Notes: generated by a model not told the origin, from the letters alone. A stretch of 64,000 bases of DNA from Rhynchospora pubera (GCA_028095005.1 CM051460.1:15919501-15983500), one strand, 5' to 3'. Counted from the stretch's first letter, positions 25,238-37,153 are shown. Translations and numbers: made by a program.

Positions 25238-26850
25238 ATTTTCTTTTGCTCGATTCCCTTTTCTTTCCTTTTTGTTTAATCATATAAATATAAATTTATT
25301 ATTATTATTAGTATTATGATCATATTTTATATATTTATTATTTTTTTTACTTATGGTTATCCCTTAAACCTATTAATTTTAAAATATTTTGTGCTTTGGT
25401 GTTTTAGCATAACATAACACATCAAAGTATTCCTCATATTTTTCTTGACATTTTGGTATTTTATGAGAAATTTTCTGATAATCCAGCTATTTTTAATGTA
25501 TTTTTGAAGTTTCCTGTGTGGCAGAATTTTCTGATTGGTCGGGCTTGCTGTTTTGTATTGTGCTTGTCAGGGGTTCGCTACACGCTGGTCGTTACAGAAG
25601 ATCTGCAGGGAGCGTTGAAGGTTTGGTTCGGCTGAATCGCCTGGTCCATGCACCAACGAGTCACAGTGGAGATCAAGTTGGGTTCGGGGGTTTCATGCGA
25701 CGACGTTTCTGTCTGCCTACACCAGGCCCACGCGATATTCGAGATCATCTCCCTCCTCCTTTCGTGAGTATGATTTCTGATATTTCTTCCGTTCGACTGG
25801 ACGCCTCCCTTGATGGTGTCAGTGAGGATTTCCAATGGCCGCGTCGGCTGTGGTCAGGTCGCGAAGGGTCGTAGGCTTTGCGGAAGTAGCCTCTGTTGTG
25901 AATTGAGATTGCATTCGACGAATTGAGGTATTCTTGCTTCTGATTTGGCTTGGTCTGCAACAGTGACAGGTAGCAACCAATTGTCGAACGCATCGATGAA
26001 TTGCTTTAGCGAAGGTGTTGCGGAGCACTTCGAGAGGGTCATGAAGCCACCTACATACTCAATTTCACATTGCATTTCCTAATTTGAGGTAACATACTTT
26101 TATTTCTTTTAGTCTGACGAGTCTGAGGATCCAAGTACAGTTTTGTTATATAACTCATTCAAATATCACACTATACCTTTGTTTATTATGTTGAACCAAG
26201 TGCCAGGTATTGAACATTTAACTTTTACATTTTTTTTTTTGATTTTCCTTTTCTCCTTTTTGTTGACCATACATGACTTATGGTTTGAAATTCAAATTAG
26301 GCTACCATTATTCACCCATTCCGATAATTAAAATCGAATTTCGGATTAATGCTGACAATTCTACTAATGCTGGTTAGGATTGCATATGTAAAACCGTCTC
26401 ATTCATTTTGGCCCCTGATGTTCTATCATTTTATAAAGATTTAAGTGTTTCCTTCTTCTTTTTTTTTTGACATTTTCAGTTCAGTCCCTGACATTTATAC
26501 TATTGTGCACTACCCTCCTTTATAACCCTAAATTCAACTTATACTTTTGTTATTAAGAGTTCCCTTTTTTTTTTTATCTTTTGAAAATAACAGTGGACCC
26601 AGACATATAACTATTCCCAGGTGCATACTCTCAAATAAGCATTCCTTGGGCATAGCTAAATATCTCAAATCATTTTTACTAAAATAAGCCTAACAAAATA
26701 TATTTTTAGCAAAATAGACCCTAATTGCTAGATGTTAATACCCTTTTAGCCCTGAATACATACTTCTTATGCAAACACACCCTTGGTCCCTTACTTTATT
26801 ACATTTTTGTTAATTTCAGGTGAATTTCAATCTTCATTCCATGCATGACA

Positions 26851-27307
26851 TTTGACACCATAGTTATTAATGTTGAAACATGACTCAGTACATGAGTGTG
26901 CGCTCTCAGGCAAGCACCCCTCATGTATGAAACCATGCTCTATTACAGAACTTTGTTATTATCTTACTTAACTTAGCACTTTTAAGGGGTTGAGTGACCT
27001 ATTGACACAGATGAGTGTGCGCTCTCTGGCAAGCACCCCTCACCTGTGCCTTTGAGCCCCAAAACACAGCTAATAGATATTTGACACCATAGTTATTAAT
27101 GTTGAAAAATGACTCAGTACATGAGTGTGCGCTCTCAGGCAAGCACCCCTCATGTATGAAACCATGCTCTATTACAGAATTTTGTTATTATCTTACTTAA
27201 CTTAGCACTTTTAAGGGGTTGAGTGACTCATCGACACAGATGAGTGTGCGCTCTCTGGCAAGCACCCCTCACCTGTGCCTTTGAGCCCCAAAACAAAGCT
27301 AATAGAT
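26851..27307. repeat. 229-bp tandem duplication in the left LTR
   Basis: Two direct copies begin TTTGACACCATAG at 26851 and 27080 and end GCTAATAGAT. Each copy carries two GAGTGTGCGCTCTC-GGCAAGC boxes, making four in a row. In element orientation it lies upstream of nothing coding but just downstream of the 5' side, about 270-730 bp from the TATA box on its transcribed side. The right LTR copy is at 51973-52429. Confidence 0.88.
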
Positions 27308-27582
27308 GATCTACCTGGTGACTTTTCAATGATTAAATGTAAAAGAAACAAGGAAGAGAGCACAAGAGCTAAAAGTAAAAGAGAAGAAAATCAAGAGGAA
27401 TAGCTATCAGAATTTGAACTTAAGTATTAGACTTGGAACAATGGATTTTCTACCTTCTTTGAAATAACTGCTATTTGCTTTCAAAACTTGATTACAGAAA
27501 AAGGTGGCTAAAAAAAACAACAGAGTTTCAGCTTGTAATTTCTAAACGCTGGAACCCCCTTTTCTTCTTTGATCTTGGTCTT

Positions 27583-27591
27583 CTTTTATAG
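27583..27591 (-). promoter_or_regulatory. LTR TATA box, minus strand (3' LTR copy)
   Basis: Read on the minus strand this is CTATAAAAG within AGCTATAAAAGAAGACC, a strong plant TATA context. In this 3' LTR it would direct read-out through the LTR into the left flank. Confidence 0.6.
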
Positions 27592-30148
27592 CTGGAACCC
27601 TTAGGGTTTGGCCTCATCTCTTTGACACATGGCAGCCTCTCCTTCCTTGATCTCATGATGAAAGGATATGATATGAGGTGGGGTTTACCGCCATACTTCT
27701 ATAATTCCAATTTCACTCCTGTTCTTCTTACTTTTTCTTACCAACCAATGACAATATGCCACTTGGCATCAGTAATTTTGCTCCCTATGATGTGCTTGGG
27801 GGAGGAGCCACACTGGCTTTGGCGCCAAGTGATGTGCTGTCTCTCATCCGATGGTTCAGAGGCCATGGGTGGCTGTGATTTGCATAGATGAAGCATCTTT
27901 TTTGGGATATAGCTGTTGCCCCTAGAGACATAGGTCTGGTGTACCATCAGCATGCTATTCATTTTCTCCATTTCTTCTTTTCTATTCTGGTGTGCCTTTC
28001 CTTGTTGCATATACTGGGGGAGGTCACTTCCAGCTGGGCCCTTTTTGTGACTGTCCTTGGTATTCTTCGAATTTAGTCCTTTCTTCATATTTGGAATTTT
28101 GCTTCATTTCCTCCAATTTTAATTTCTTTTTTTTTACCACTGTTTTAAGCTTTTCACTTCAATTTGTTTTAGAGGATTGATGGTGCTTTCACTGGCCTAC
28201 TACATTTCTCATTTAGTTTTTTTTTTTAATCCCATTCTTTTGCAATTATCATATGGGGTACTCTAGGGGCAATATGGGTATACATATGCTTCTCAAGTTT
28301 CCTTACTGTCTATCCCATTTTTTGTCTTTTCTTTTAATGACTGATTTGCCCTAGGTCGAAAGAGATTATACATGACTCACTTGTTCTCCAGGTGCAATAT
28401 GATGCACTCATATCCCATATCTACTGAGGAGTAATGATAATTTGATCTCAAACCGTCCCTTCTCTTCTCAGCCTTATCTGAGATGTAAATACACGGTGAG
28501 ATGTATTGCTTTTCTTTTGTCAGGTATACCCCCTTTTGTATTTCACATGCATGTGCTACAGGTGAAATGATGGTCGTACTGTTGTGATTAAAGCGTGGGG
28601 GGCTTTTCAGCCTTTGTTTAAATTTCTTCTTAAATCCAACGGTCCCGATTGGAGTGGTGAGCTCACCTCTAATTGTTACACTTTCTGGCGCCAAGGACTA
28701 TTGCAGGGCTAGTCCCTTTCTTTCCAGGTCGTAGGTTATAGGGAAGGAGGGTAACATTCTCCATTTGGTTCAATCCTCCTCTTCCTTCTTCATTCTCACA
28801 CTGGAGATGTCCAATTCTATATGAGTATAAGGTTGTTGCACTCCCTATACCCCTTTTTTATGTGAATTTGTATCAATTGGAAGAAAACGACTATTGGCAG
28901 TGACTCAAGCCTCCTTGTCTTTATTCTTCCTTACTTCATTGGTACTCGTTTCGGCGCCATGGCTGACGGTTTCCTTTCTTCTCCTTAGTAAAATTAAGGC
29001 TCTCTAACATGTTGCAACTCCTCTTGAGTCTCCTGCGGACCTTTTGAGGTGGCTACCCTCATCATTCGCTCACTAATTTCGCCTGGTTTTCACATATACA
29101 ATTCCTATCATTGCGTTCTCTCACTGAAGTAGCAGGTTCGTTGATGCACGATTCACACTCCTTAATTAACTTAATGGGCATACCATGTATGCATCCCTGA
29201 CATTCCCCAGTTGTCCAGCAGTTTGATTCTGTGCTTTCTCAGACCCAATTGCATGAATTTCTTTTCAGGTAGCTATCTCGCTCTCCGCCAATTCTTCCTC
29301 TTTTCGTCGCCGAGTCGGATATCATCGGAATCACAAAGGCGTCGCCAGTGCAGAGGCGAGGTCAGTTGGGGTTGAGGTTGTGTGAAACAACGGCGAAACT
29401 CCTTCTTGAGCCGGCGTACGAAACCCTTTGTCAGACTGTACTGTTCCACCCTTCCTTTTCTTTTTCGAATGATGCTTGTGGGACCCACTGTTTCCAACCA
29501 ATCGGAAAATCCAGTCCATATTTTAAGCTTAGGTTAACATCCGACCGTCGATTTCAGATAATGTTATGGGATTTTATCACGGCCGTCAGATTCAGGGAAA
29601 TTTTAGAATGGTAATTGGGCTTGGACACAGTTTGGATGGGCCCCAGTTTCGGCCCAATGTAGATTTTATTATTTCCTTAAAAGCCCATCCAAAATTTCCT
29701 CCATTTTCCTTGTTTTGGGGGGGTTTGTCTCCATTTATCTCAGAAAATGGAATTGTCCATTTGACTGAATTTTTGAGGATAATTAGGCTGCTTTGTTTTT
29801 TAGAAAAATTGTTTGGTGCCCTTCCATAGGTCAATTTGACATGAAATTTTGCATGGTTTCTCATAAAAATATGAAGAATTTAGCTGCCACAAATTTTCTA
29901 TTTTTAGGACTCCGGTAATTAATTATAAGGATATCACAGGCGCGTAATGGCATTCCTCGTAATTAATTAATTTACTGTCCATTTTTAAGAATTTCTGTGT
30001 TTTTCTTTCATGTAGTATGACCAATTATCAGGGCTATTTTGTTGGGTCATTGGTTATGTGGATGGAATTTTGATTATATGGTTCTGGATTTTGGTGATAA
30101 AATAGGGAATTATTCAGGGTTTTACGCAGCATAATTTAGAGGCAAACA

Positions 30149-30165
30149 AATGCCCCCCACCAGAG
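30149..30165 (-). promoter_or_regulatory. Polypurine tract next to the 3' LTR
   Basis: On the minus strand the last internal bases before the 3' LTR read CTCTGGTGGGGGGCATT. The G-rich run is the expected site of plus-strand priming for reverse transcription. It is short and includes a pyrimidine, so the exact priming boundary is inferred from position. Confidence 0.6.
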
Positions 30166-30201
30166 TGGACTGTGAGATACGTCGATCAGTCTACTCTGGT
30201 G
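30158..30201. repeat. Inverted repeat CACCAGAGT..ACTCTGGTG
   Basis: Nine-base perfect arms (30158-30166 and 30193-30201) lie just inside the element and upstream of the antisense PMD gene. The same CTCTGGTG word marks the ends of the unrelated family B foldbacks. This is probably coincidence. Confidence 0.6.
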
Positions 30202-30283
30202 TCCCCAATTTCTAGGCATTTTTTAGTGATTTATGGATGTTTTCTGAGTGTTTGACACGATTTTCGCTTTCTTGTAGGTAGTT

Positions 30284-33200
30284 ATGGCTTCGGTCGATGA
30301 GATTTACGATACCGTCCCTCAGTTTCAGATTGTCAGGACGGGCTTTTATGGTCCCTCGGATGAGGCCATTGAGTCTTACATCAGTGATTATTTGGATCCT
30401 CAGAAAGTCCATGTGCACCTTCACCGTCTATGGAGGCGTGCTATTCTCAGAGGAAGAGATAATTTCCACGGGCTTTTGGTTCGACATAACCGCCTACCTT
30501 TACCGGCCATCTATGACTATCCGTGCCTTGCTGTTGACCCTCCTTCACGAACTGAGGAGCGCCGAGACAGGCATTACGCTTCTCATTGTTCTATTGGTCG
30601 AGATAGGCGCGGCATTCCCTCTGGTGACCTTGCAGGTATTTTTCTGAGTCCCACTGGTCGTTCTACTTTCTCTGCCGATTTTCATTTGTTGAGTATGGAG
30701 ATGATGGAGGGACATGTTATTCCTTGGTCTCCTAGGAACTTGAGGGTTCAGGGTGGTTTGAAATGGAGTCCCGGGCAAGTTGAATGGACCCGGTATGTTT
30801 TGTGTAGTATGGGAAAGAAATTGGATAAGGTTGAGATTTTTGGAGGTGTGATTTTGGCCTTGTTTGAGTATACATGGAGTTCCACCCTTTTGAAAGCAAT
30901 GGGCTCCAATTGGAATTATGTTCATAACACCTTTCCTTTAGAGGATCGCGACGCTACTATCGACCTCCAGCAGATGTCTGGCCTTTAGAGGGGTTGGTTT
31001 ATGAGGAGAGGGTACCGCCTGATTTTGAGCTTTATGGTCCTGATCATAAAGGGTTCCCTCTGCATTCTTCATCACTTCGGGCAGTTTTCCGGATTTATTA
31101 TGAGATTGCCATGTCACGTGGTCAGCGTGGCTTGGACAGGGATGTCCCGTTGAGAGACTGGGTTCGCTATTTCACAGACTTGATACCTGAGAAGAGGGCT
31201 GCGCATTTTGCTAACCCTTTGGAGCCGATTAAATTGGGTTCTGACAAGACATATATTCCTTCTGAGCGGGTGTCATTCTCAGATTTCTGTTCCCATGAGT
31301 TGGACGATGAGACGGTCCTGACTGCCTTTTTGGCCTGGTGGTTATGTTATTTCTTGGTTATCTACGAGCCAGCTGGGTACATCCGCCCTGGGGTCTTTTT
31401 GGTAGCCAATGCATTAGCACGTGGTATGCGAGTCTCACTAGCAATTCCTGCCTTGGTAAACCTTTATAGGTCCATGAGAGAGCTTACTTCCTCAAGGGAT
31501 CCTTCCCGAGACACTACTGTGATGCCACTGCATATTCTCCATGGGTGGTTTTATGTTTACTGGGAGGAGTGTTACACACCCGTGACTTCTGCGGGTATGA
31601 GACGGTCATTGCCTGCATTGATCCATATCGCTGGTTGCACTGTGAGCGAGCCTGACCAGATTGCAGCCCACCTTTACTTTGTTCAGAGTTCTAGGCACAT
31701 TCCAGACTACCGTCCTGAGGCATTTGTGAAGGATTGGCCTAAGGATAATGGAAAGGAATATAAGCTTGTGGACACAGCCCCTAGTACTCCAGGAGAGCGG
31801 CCTAGGTTGTGTTCTTCCCGGCATAGGCGCGATAGGGATTTTGTCATTAGCGTCCGTCCCGCATGTCTAGCGGTGAGGATAGGAGATAGAGTGATCTATG
31901 AGACTTACAGCCCCCAGCGATGTGCTTGGCAGTTTGGCTATGACCAGGATATTCCTTCAGTGTTTACACTTCCCATTACCCCTGAGATTTCCTTGGCTTC
32001 CTGTGCCATTCACAGCGCGTTTGCGGTACGCTTGGGTACCGGCACTGGATATATTGTGCCTCCCATCACTCGGAGGGGTGTGATTACTGGTGATCATGAC
32101 AAGTATTTCAGAAAATGGGTCAAGGCTTCTCATGATGTGGACGTGAGGGTTTTGAAAGACAGGGTCTATTCCCTACATCGCTCTTCTTCCAGGGTTAGAA
32201 CAGTGAGTCAGAGTAAGCGTAGGCCTCTGAGGAACTCTTTTGGGGCCGATGGCTTTGTGCCGATTGGTGTGAAGCCTTTGGAGTACGTAGACCCTCCTCC
32301 ACTTCCGGATGGCTATTTCCCTAGTTTGTTATTTTCCTTTCTTATTTAAATTACTTCTCTGATTGCTTTCATTCTTTCTTATAATAATTCGTCCTTCGAA
32401 GCAGGTCTCGGCGGATATGATTTTGGTCATTTTCACTTCAAAGTAGAGGGTATTTCCCCTCTTGAGGGAGAGTCTTCCCAAGCTCTTGTATCTGAGCCTT
32501 ATAGACGCTGGGCTATCTACTCAGGTACTGCATTTTCTCTTTTTTTTGTTTAATTTTCATCATCAATGTAGGATTGTCATGATTTTGGTTTTACAGGTGT
32601 TCACAGACTCCCTCCTTCAGTGGAAAACGAGGAATCGGTCCCTTCAAGTTGTCCTTCTCCTGAATACCCTGATGAGCTGGCTGAGGAAGCAACTAAGCTG
32701 TTGAAGAGGCAACGTGAGGATTCTTTAGTAGAGGAAGAAGCAACCCGGCATGAGCTTCGACGGCGGCTGAGGGAGAGTCCTTCAGATGACGGGTTTTCCA
32801 CGGAGCCTCCCCTCCTTACACCACATTCATGTATGTTATGTCCGTGTTTTCTTTCCATTCTGATTTCATTCCATTTGATCTTGATTTGACAAAAACTTAT
32901 TATGGTATTGCTTTCAGGGACTCCATGTTCTGGTATATGGGGTAGCGTCATTCTGGCTGAGTCCGTGGTTGCTACAGAGGACATTGAGATGGAGGAGGTC
33001 GAGGTGGAGACCGTTGCCGTGCCGTTTGAGGAGATTCTGCGCCCCAGGCTGCTCTCTCCGGCTCCATTTATCCAGGCGAGTGACTTCCCTGTCACGGATG
33101 ATTCTATGGCGATTGTTGCCGTTACCGTCTTTTCCTGTGAGACTGCTCCGACACCGGCCATCTTTCCAGCGCTTCGAGGTCTAGGTATGTCTTATTCACT

Positions 33201-33878
33201 GAGATTTTTACCTTAATTTCTCTTCTGTTCCATTTTATATCTTCTCTATCACGTTTCATTTAGGTCGACTTCCTTATACCATGATGGCCTTTAGCATTGA
33301 GTTTTGGGCTTTGGGCTTACGGGATTTGTGCCACTCATATCAATTGTCCCTTCAGAGTTTCATGAGTGTTGATGAGCTGACGAGCCATGTCATGGGCATG
33401 GAGCTGGACATTCTGGATCATGCTTCCATCTTATGCTCAGGTATGTGTTCATATTTTTCTTGTCATCGTGACGTACATTTCATTCATTTTTTTTTCATAA
33501 CCCTTTCCTTTTTATTCAGGAGAGGGCCCCTTAGGCGGTCTTGCCTTCCAGACTCTCCATGATTTCCTTTTCCCTGAGTCGGACGTGGTTCCGGAGCTTT
33601 CTGGTGAGGCGCCACCGGATTACTCCGAGTGGGAGGCTCTTCTCATTGATTCTACTCTTCTAGCCGTGTCATCATCTGCTAGTGGAGCGGGTTTGCCATT
33701 ATCTCCGGATACTGTATTAGTTGAGCCGGTAGTTGGGGCGTTAGCTCATCAGAGGGAGGTCGATTCTGATGATGATTCTGAGGGAGCTCTCTCAGGTGTA
33801 GTGCTAGCCCTTCCTTGCTTTGCTTCCCTTGTGGCGGACGCTTCTCGGGAGGTTGAGTCGATGATGGGTTTTCTTTGA
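30284..33878 (+). CDS. Antisense six-exon plant mobile domain (PMD) gene inside the retrotransposon, one frame break
   Basis: It is encoded opposite to gag-pol. Exons: 30284-32323, 32405-32524, 32597-32830, 32918-33184, 33264-33440 and 33520-33878, about 1,065 codons. All five introns are GT-AG, 72-87 nt and phase 1, and the internal exons are multiples of three, so the frame is kept exactly. Exon 1 carries the PMD (PF10536-type, recognised by eye): an NTFPLEDRDATIDLQQMSGL stretch, then FLAWWLCYF, LARGMRVSLAIPALVNLYRS and LHILHGWFYVYWEE. The C-terminal exons are acidic and Ser/Pro-rich. Exon 1 switches frame at about 30985-30994, where a one-base change in a short T run interrupts the conserved stretch, so this copy is probably broken unless the sequence has an error. 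The ATG is preceded by a splice-acceptor-like TTTCTTGTAG (30268-30277), suggesting a 5' UTR intron. PMD proteins occur in plants both in transposons and in the host MAIN/MAIL1 factors. The role here is unknown. Confidence 0.82.
32324..32404 (+). other. Intron 1 of the antisense PMD gene (81 nt, phase 1)
   Basis: Donor A|GTTTGT, acceptor GAAGCAG|GT. The join restores an open frame into LGGYDFGHFHF. The other introns are 32525-32596, 32831-32917, 33185-33263 and 33441-33519, all with donors GTA(C/T) and acceptors (A/T)(C/T)AG or TTTAG. Confidence 0.8.
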
Positions 33879-34234
33879 GTAGGAGTTGGAGTTATGTGGC
33901 GCGCTGGCGCCTTGTATCTTTTATTTATCATATTATGGTTTTAGTTTTGGACTTGGTTTTAGTTGGTTGTTTTTTGATGTTGTGGTTGGATCTTTTGGTC
34001 ATGTAATATTTTGGGTCTTTCTTGGGCTTGTAAGACTCTTTGGGCTTGATTGTAGTTGGTTTATGGATGTGGATGCTATATTTTTTTTTTGATGTCGTTA
34101 GGTTTATCAATTTTGTTCCTAAGAATCCTTGGATCGCGAAGCGATCATGTTTCTTGCAAACCGCCACGCCTCTTGATCTTTTGCATTCATGGGTAAATTC
34201 GAGAAGACGTACGCTTTCTGGTGCCCTAATCCTT
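33879..34234. other. Spacer between the two antisense genes
   Basis: 356 bp, T-rich, containing the 3' end of the PMD gene transcript and the promoter of the next gene. The 127-codon minus-strand frame across it (33928-34311) is lysine- and threonine-rich without a recognisable domain and is not called. Confidence 0.6.
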
Positions 34235-34246
34235 TTATATATATAA
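34235..34246 (+). promoter_or_regulatory. TATA box of the second antisense gene
   Basis: TTATATATATAA lies 71 nt upstream of the ATG at 34317. This spacing fits a short leader and implies that the gene has its own promoter rather than depending on the LTR. Confidence 0.65.
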
Positions 34247-34316
34247 GGCATCATGTGTACGTGTCTCGTATCATTTTCTTCTTTTTCTGACCTTTCTCTC
34301 TCGGACTTCATTTTCC

Positions 34317-35619
34317 ATGGCCGGCGTCATAGATCCAAGGAATCCCAAGCGTCCCAGAGATGAGGGTAGTTCCTCTGTCCAAGGCGTGCCACCTTCCAAG
34401 CCTAACTAGTCATATGACCCAGGCAACCGTTATCTGTTTCGAGACGACGAGGCTTTTGAGTGTTATCAAAGTAACATTGGTGAAGGGGGGCGTGAAGCTT
34501 CCGCCTGCTTTTTCTTTCATTCTCAAGGGCGTTTCACCACCCCTTATATGAATTTAATAACAGGGTGGCTTAATGCCTGGAGCCTTCACGGCTTGTCGAG
34601 ACTTGACACTCCTTACCATCCGGACATCACCAAGTTATTTTATGCTAACCTCCGCGTCACATTTGACCACCATGATACTCCTTCTGCCTCTTCTTATCTT
34701 TTTGGCAGGCTCTTTCACATAGGGGTGGAGGATTTGGCTGACTTGATTGGTGCCGCAGATACTTTAAATGGCTTGTCAGTTTATGCCTTTGGAAGTTGGC
34801 CTCGTGAGCAAGGGACATACCGGGGCCATTGTGATTGGTTCAAGATACCCAGATCTGAGGCGAGCTCTGAACTGGTCTCTACTATGCATCTGCCCGCGCT
34901 TCATCGGTAATTTTTGCTATTTGTGTGTTTCCGTTTTGTTTGTTTCTTTTGTTTGTTTCTGAAGGATAGGTTCATGACCATGAAGTTTATATGTTCCTTT
35001 CAGGCTATTTTTCTTGGTTATCAACTACATCCTTTTTCCTCAGGGTGAATTATCAGATTTGACTCGCCCAGGGACTCTATTCTACCTTCGCCTACTACTC
35101 CTTAAGCGTGGTAAAGCTAATCTTCCTAGCCTCATCCTCCAAAACATGCATCATGTCACGAGGTTTCCCAAGGGCTATTTGCCTTATGGGAATTTAATCG
35201 AGGCCTTGATGGAGCGGGCTCAGATTCCATCGCCTGAGACGCTGTGGGGGAATCCGATCACTAAGCGGCTTATCCTGTATCCGCGCAACCTGCTCTTAGA
35301 TTTGACTTCCTTTGGGTGGGTGGAGATGGCTCATGGCACTCTGGTCCCTGACCCCAACTACCCGATGAACAGTCATATCCTTCATAGATTTGCTGCCGTG
35401 AATCAGTATAGTCCGGTGAGAGAGGCTTCTCCCCCTTCTCCAGACGGCTCAGCCATTGAAGAATCTTTTCCACTCCAGGAACACATAGACCAGCGTTTTA
35501 AGGAGCTAGATCAGCGACTGGAGAATGTCGAGACGATGCTTCAGTTAATTCATAACACCTTAGAGACCTTTGCAGGGGCGATGGCCGCAGCTCAGGCGCC
35601 TCCAGTGCCTCCGATATGA
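34317..35619 (+). pseudogene. Second antisense gene, plant-transposon-domain protein, two exons, in-frame TAG
   Basis: Start CCATGGCC gives MAGVIDPRNPKRPRDEG, a nuclear-signal-like basic N-terminus. Exon 1 is 34317-34906, the intron is 34907-35003 (GGTAAT donor, TTTCAG acceptor), and exon 2 is 35004-35619. The join is exactly in frame, giving about 400 codons. The middle (HPDITKLFYANLRV, then LADLIGAADTL, then YGNLIEALMERAQI) resembles the 'putative plant transposon protein' domain (PF20167-type, recognised by eye) found in antisense ORFs of Tat elements. The last about 45 residues form a heptad-like coiled coil (HIDQRFKELDQRLENVETML). Codon 31 (34407-34409) is TAG, so only a shorter product from the ATG at 34548 (about 323 codons) is possible in this copy. 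Function is unknown. A DNA- or protein-binding role is inference. Confidence 0.75.
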
Positions 35620-37153
35620 GGAAGTCTTGGATGTTTGATCATTTGATTTTGTTGTTTTCATTGCTTTATTTCGTGCTTTTTTTTTTGTTTTTGTTCAAAC
35701 TGTGGTAATTTTGGATGGTTTATGTCTGGTATTTTGATTTTATGGTTTGATTAGGGCAATCTGGAAGCCTAATAACTCTTGGTCTGTTGATTCTGGTTTG
35801 TGGACATCTGTTGAGGTTTATTAGTGATTTGGTTTAGATTGTCGTAGGTAGCGATCTTAGATATCGCTAGTGGGACAGATATTTTTGTTATTCTCCCTGC
35901 TCTTTGGTTACGGCAGCAAGGAACATACCGGTGGGATTTGTCTATTCTACATTGTTGCCTCGGTAGCTAGGACCATTCCGGTGGGACTTGTTTGCTCCAT
36001 ATTACCGCTTCGACATGTAGAATAGACGTTCTGGGTATGGCACGCGGTGGGTACGGCGTGCAATGAGCACGGCACGCAGTGGGACTTTGTGCATCATTTT
36101 CTGTTGGTTGTTTTTGGCACGGTGATAAGGGACGTACCGTCGGAACTTGTCTGTTCCATATCACTCTTTTGATGTAGTGAGATGGGGTTTTCTCCTGGCT
36201 CTTTGGGTACGGCAGCTAGGAACATACCGTAGGGACTTGTTTGTTCCACATCACTTCTTGTATGTTGTGAGATGGTTTTTTTTTTTTTTTTTCTCTCCTG
36301 GCTCTTTGGGTACGGCAGCTAGGAACATACCGTAGTCGGTGGTTTAAGGCCCAACACGACCATGGGCCCCTCTGGGTATTAGGATTTAGGAGGCCTATTC
36401 CTTGACATGGTTGGCGGACATCAGCCGTGGTATTCTCCGTTTTCAGAGGGGCTTTCAGGTTTGGTTTGGTCTTAATTTTTTGAGGTAGGTTTCGGCGAGG
36501 ATTACATCCCGAGTAGACAGGTTGTCGTCTTCAATCTGTAACTATTGAGGACGTGGTTTTGACTAATCCTTTGGTAAGTTTCACCATTTGTGTCTTAGTT
36601 TAGAGTTCAAGACACAGAACTTTTGTTCATCCTTTAGTTCGGTGAGATGAACAGGCACCTAGTACTTTAAGGACAAAGCACAAGACTTTTTAGGGTCGTA
36701 TTTTGGGGTGTAGGCCATTTGTAAAGGAAATGTTCTATGAATGTCCATAAGGACAGAACACTCCTTTTACCTTGGCCGGGTGGGACAATGAAGGTTTTGT
36801 GTATTTTTTAGAGGTTTTGGATTTTGGACTTTGGAATTTATCTTTTTCATTTAGGAATTTGAGAATGTTTTTGGGGGACTTGGTTTTAACCTTTTATTTA
36901 AGCTATATTTTAGCTTGGTCTAGTTTCTTTTGGTCATATGCTTTTATATCTCGGAATAAGATGTATTTTTCGTTGGACTTGGATTTTACTTAGGGTTTCG
37001 ACTTAGGGTCATTTTCAGGAAATGTTGAGAGGTTTATTTTATTTAAAGGTTAATTTATTACTTTAGGGTTTTGGCTCAGAGATACCCCATAGTGTTCAAA
37101 AGAATGGAGTACCCTGCCAAGCCTTGACCCGGTGGGACGTGAGAGATTTTTAC
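35620..37153. repeat. Spacer between convergent genes, with tandem repeats
   Basis: It lies between the 3' end of the antisense gene (35619) and the 3' end of pol (37154). 35880-36340 contains four degenerate units of about 110 bp built on GGTACGGCAGCTAGGAACATACCG followed by GGGACTTGT-TGTTCCA. The last two are closest to each other (36209-36340). The rest is non-coding T-rich sequence. It probably holds both transcription ends. Confidence 0.7.

Larger units (their letters stand above)
23497..30148 (-). repeat. Left LTR (3' LTR of the element), 6,652 bp
   Basis: It starts TGTCTCGCAC and ends GAGGCAAACA on the plus strand. Compared by eye with the right LTR it shows about ten substitutions (for example at 23647, 23822, near 24146 and near 27110) and three single-base length changes in T runs. 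Internal landmarks are a TTTGTGTCATTTT minisatellite (about 24465-24715), a four-unit array of about 33 bp (25107-25237), a 229-bp tandem duplication (26851-27307) and a minus-strand TATA box (27583-27591). It contains no conserved coding sequence. Confidence 0.97.

Noticed and set aside
25518..25874. 118-codon plus-strand frame in the LTR, repeated at 50640-50996
   Set aside because: Present twice only because the LTR is duplicated, with no recognisable domain. Mentioned only as a possible non-coding 5' exon.
30158..30201. Shared CTCTGGTG word between the retrotransposon end and family B foldbacks as evidence of common origin
   Set aside because: Only eight to nine bases match and the surrounding sequence differs, so coincidence is the simpler explanation.
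32601..33161. 186-codon minus-strand frame
   Set aside because: Complement of exons 3-4 of the antisense PMD gene and its intron. Ser/Thr-rich composition arises from the other strand.
33928..34311. 127-codon minus-strand frame between the antisense genes
   Set aside because: Low-complexity Lys/Thr-rich translation that overlaps the promoter and start of the second antisense gene.
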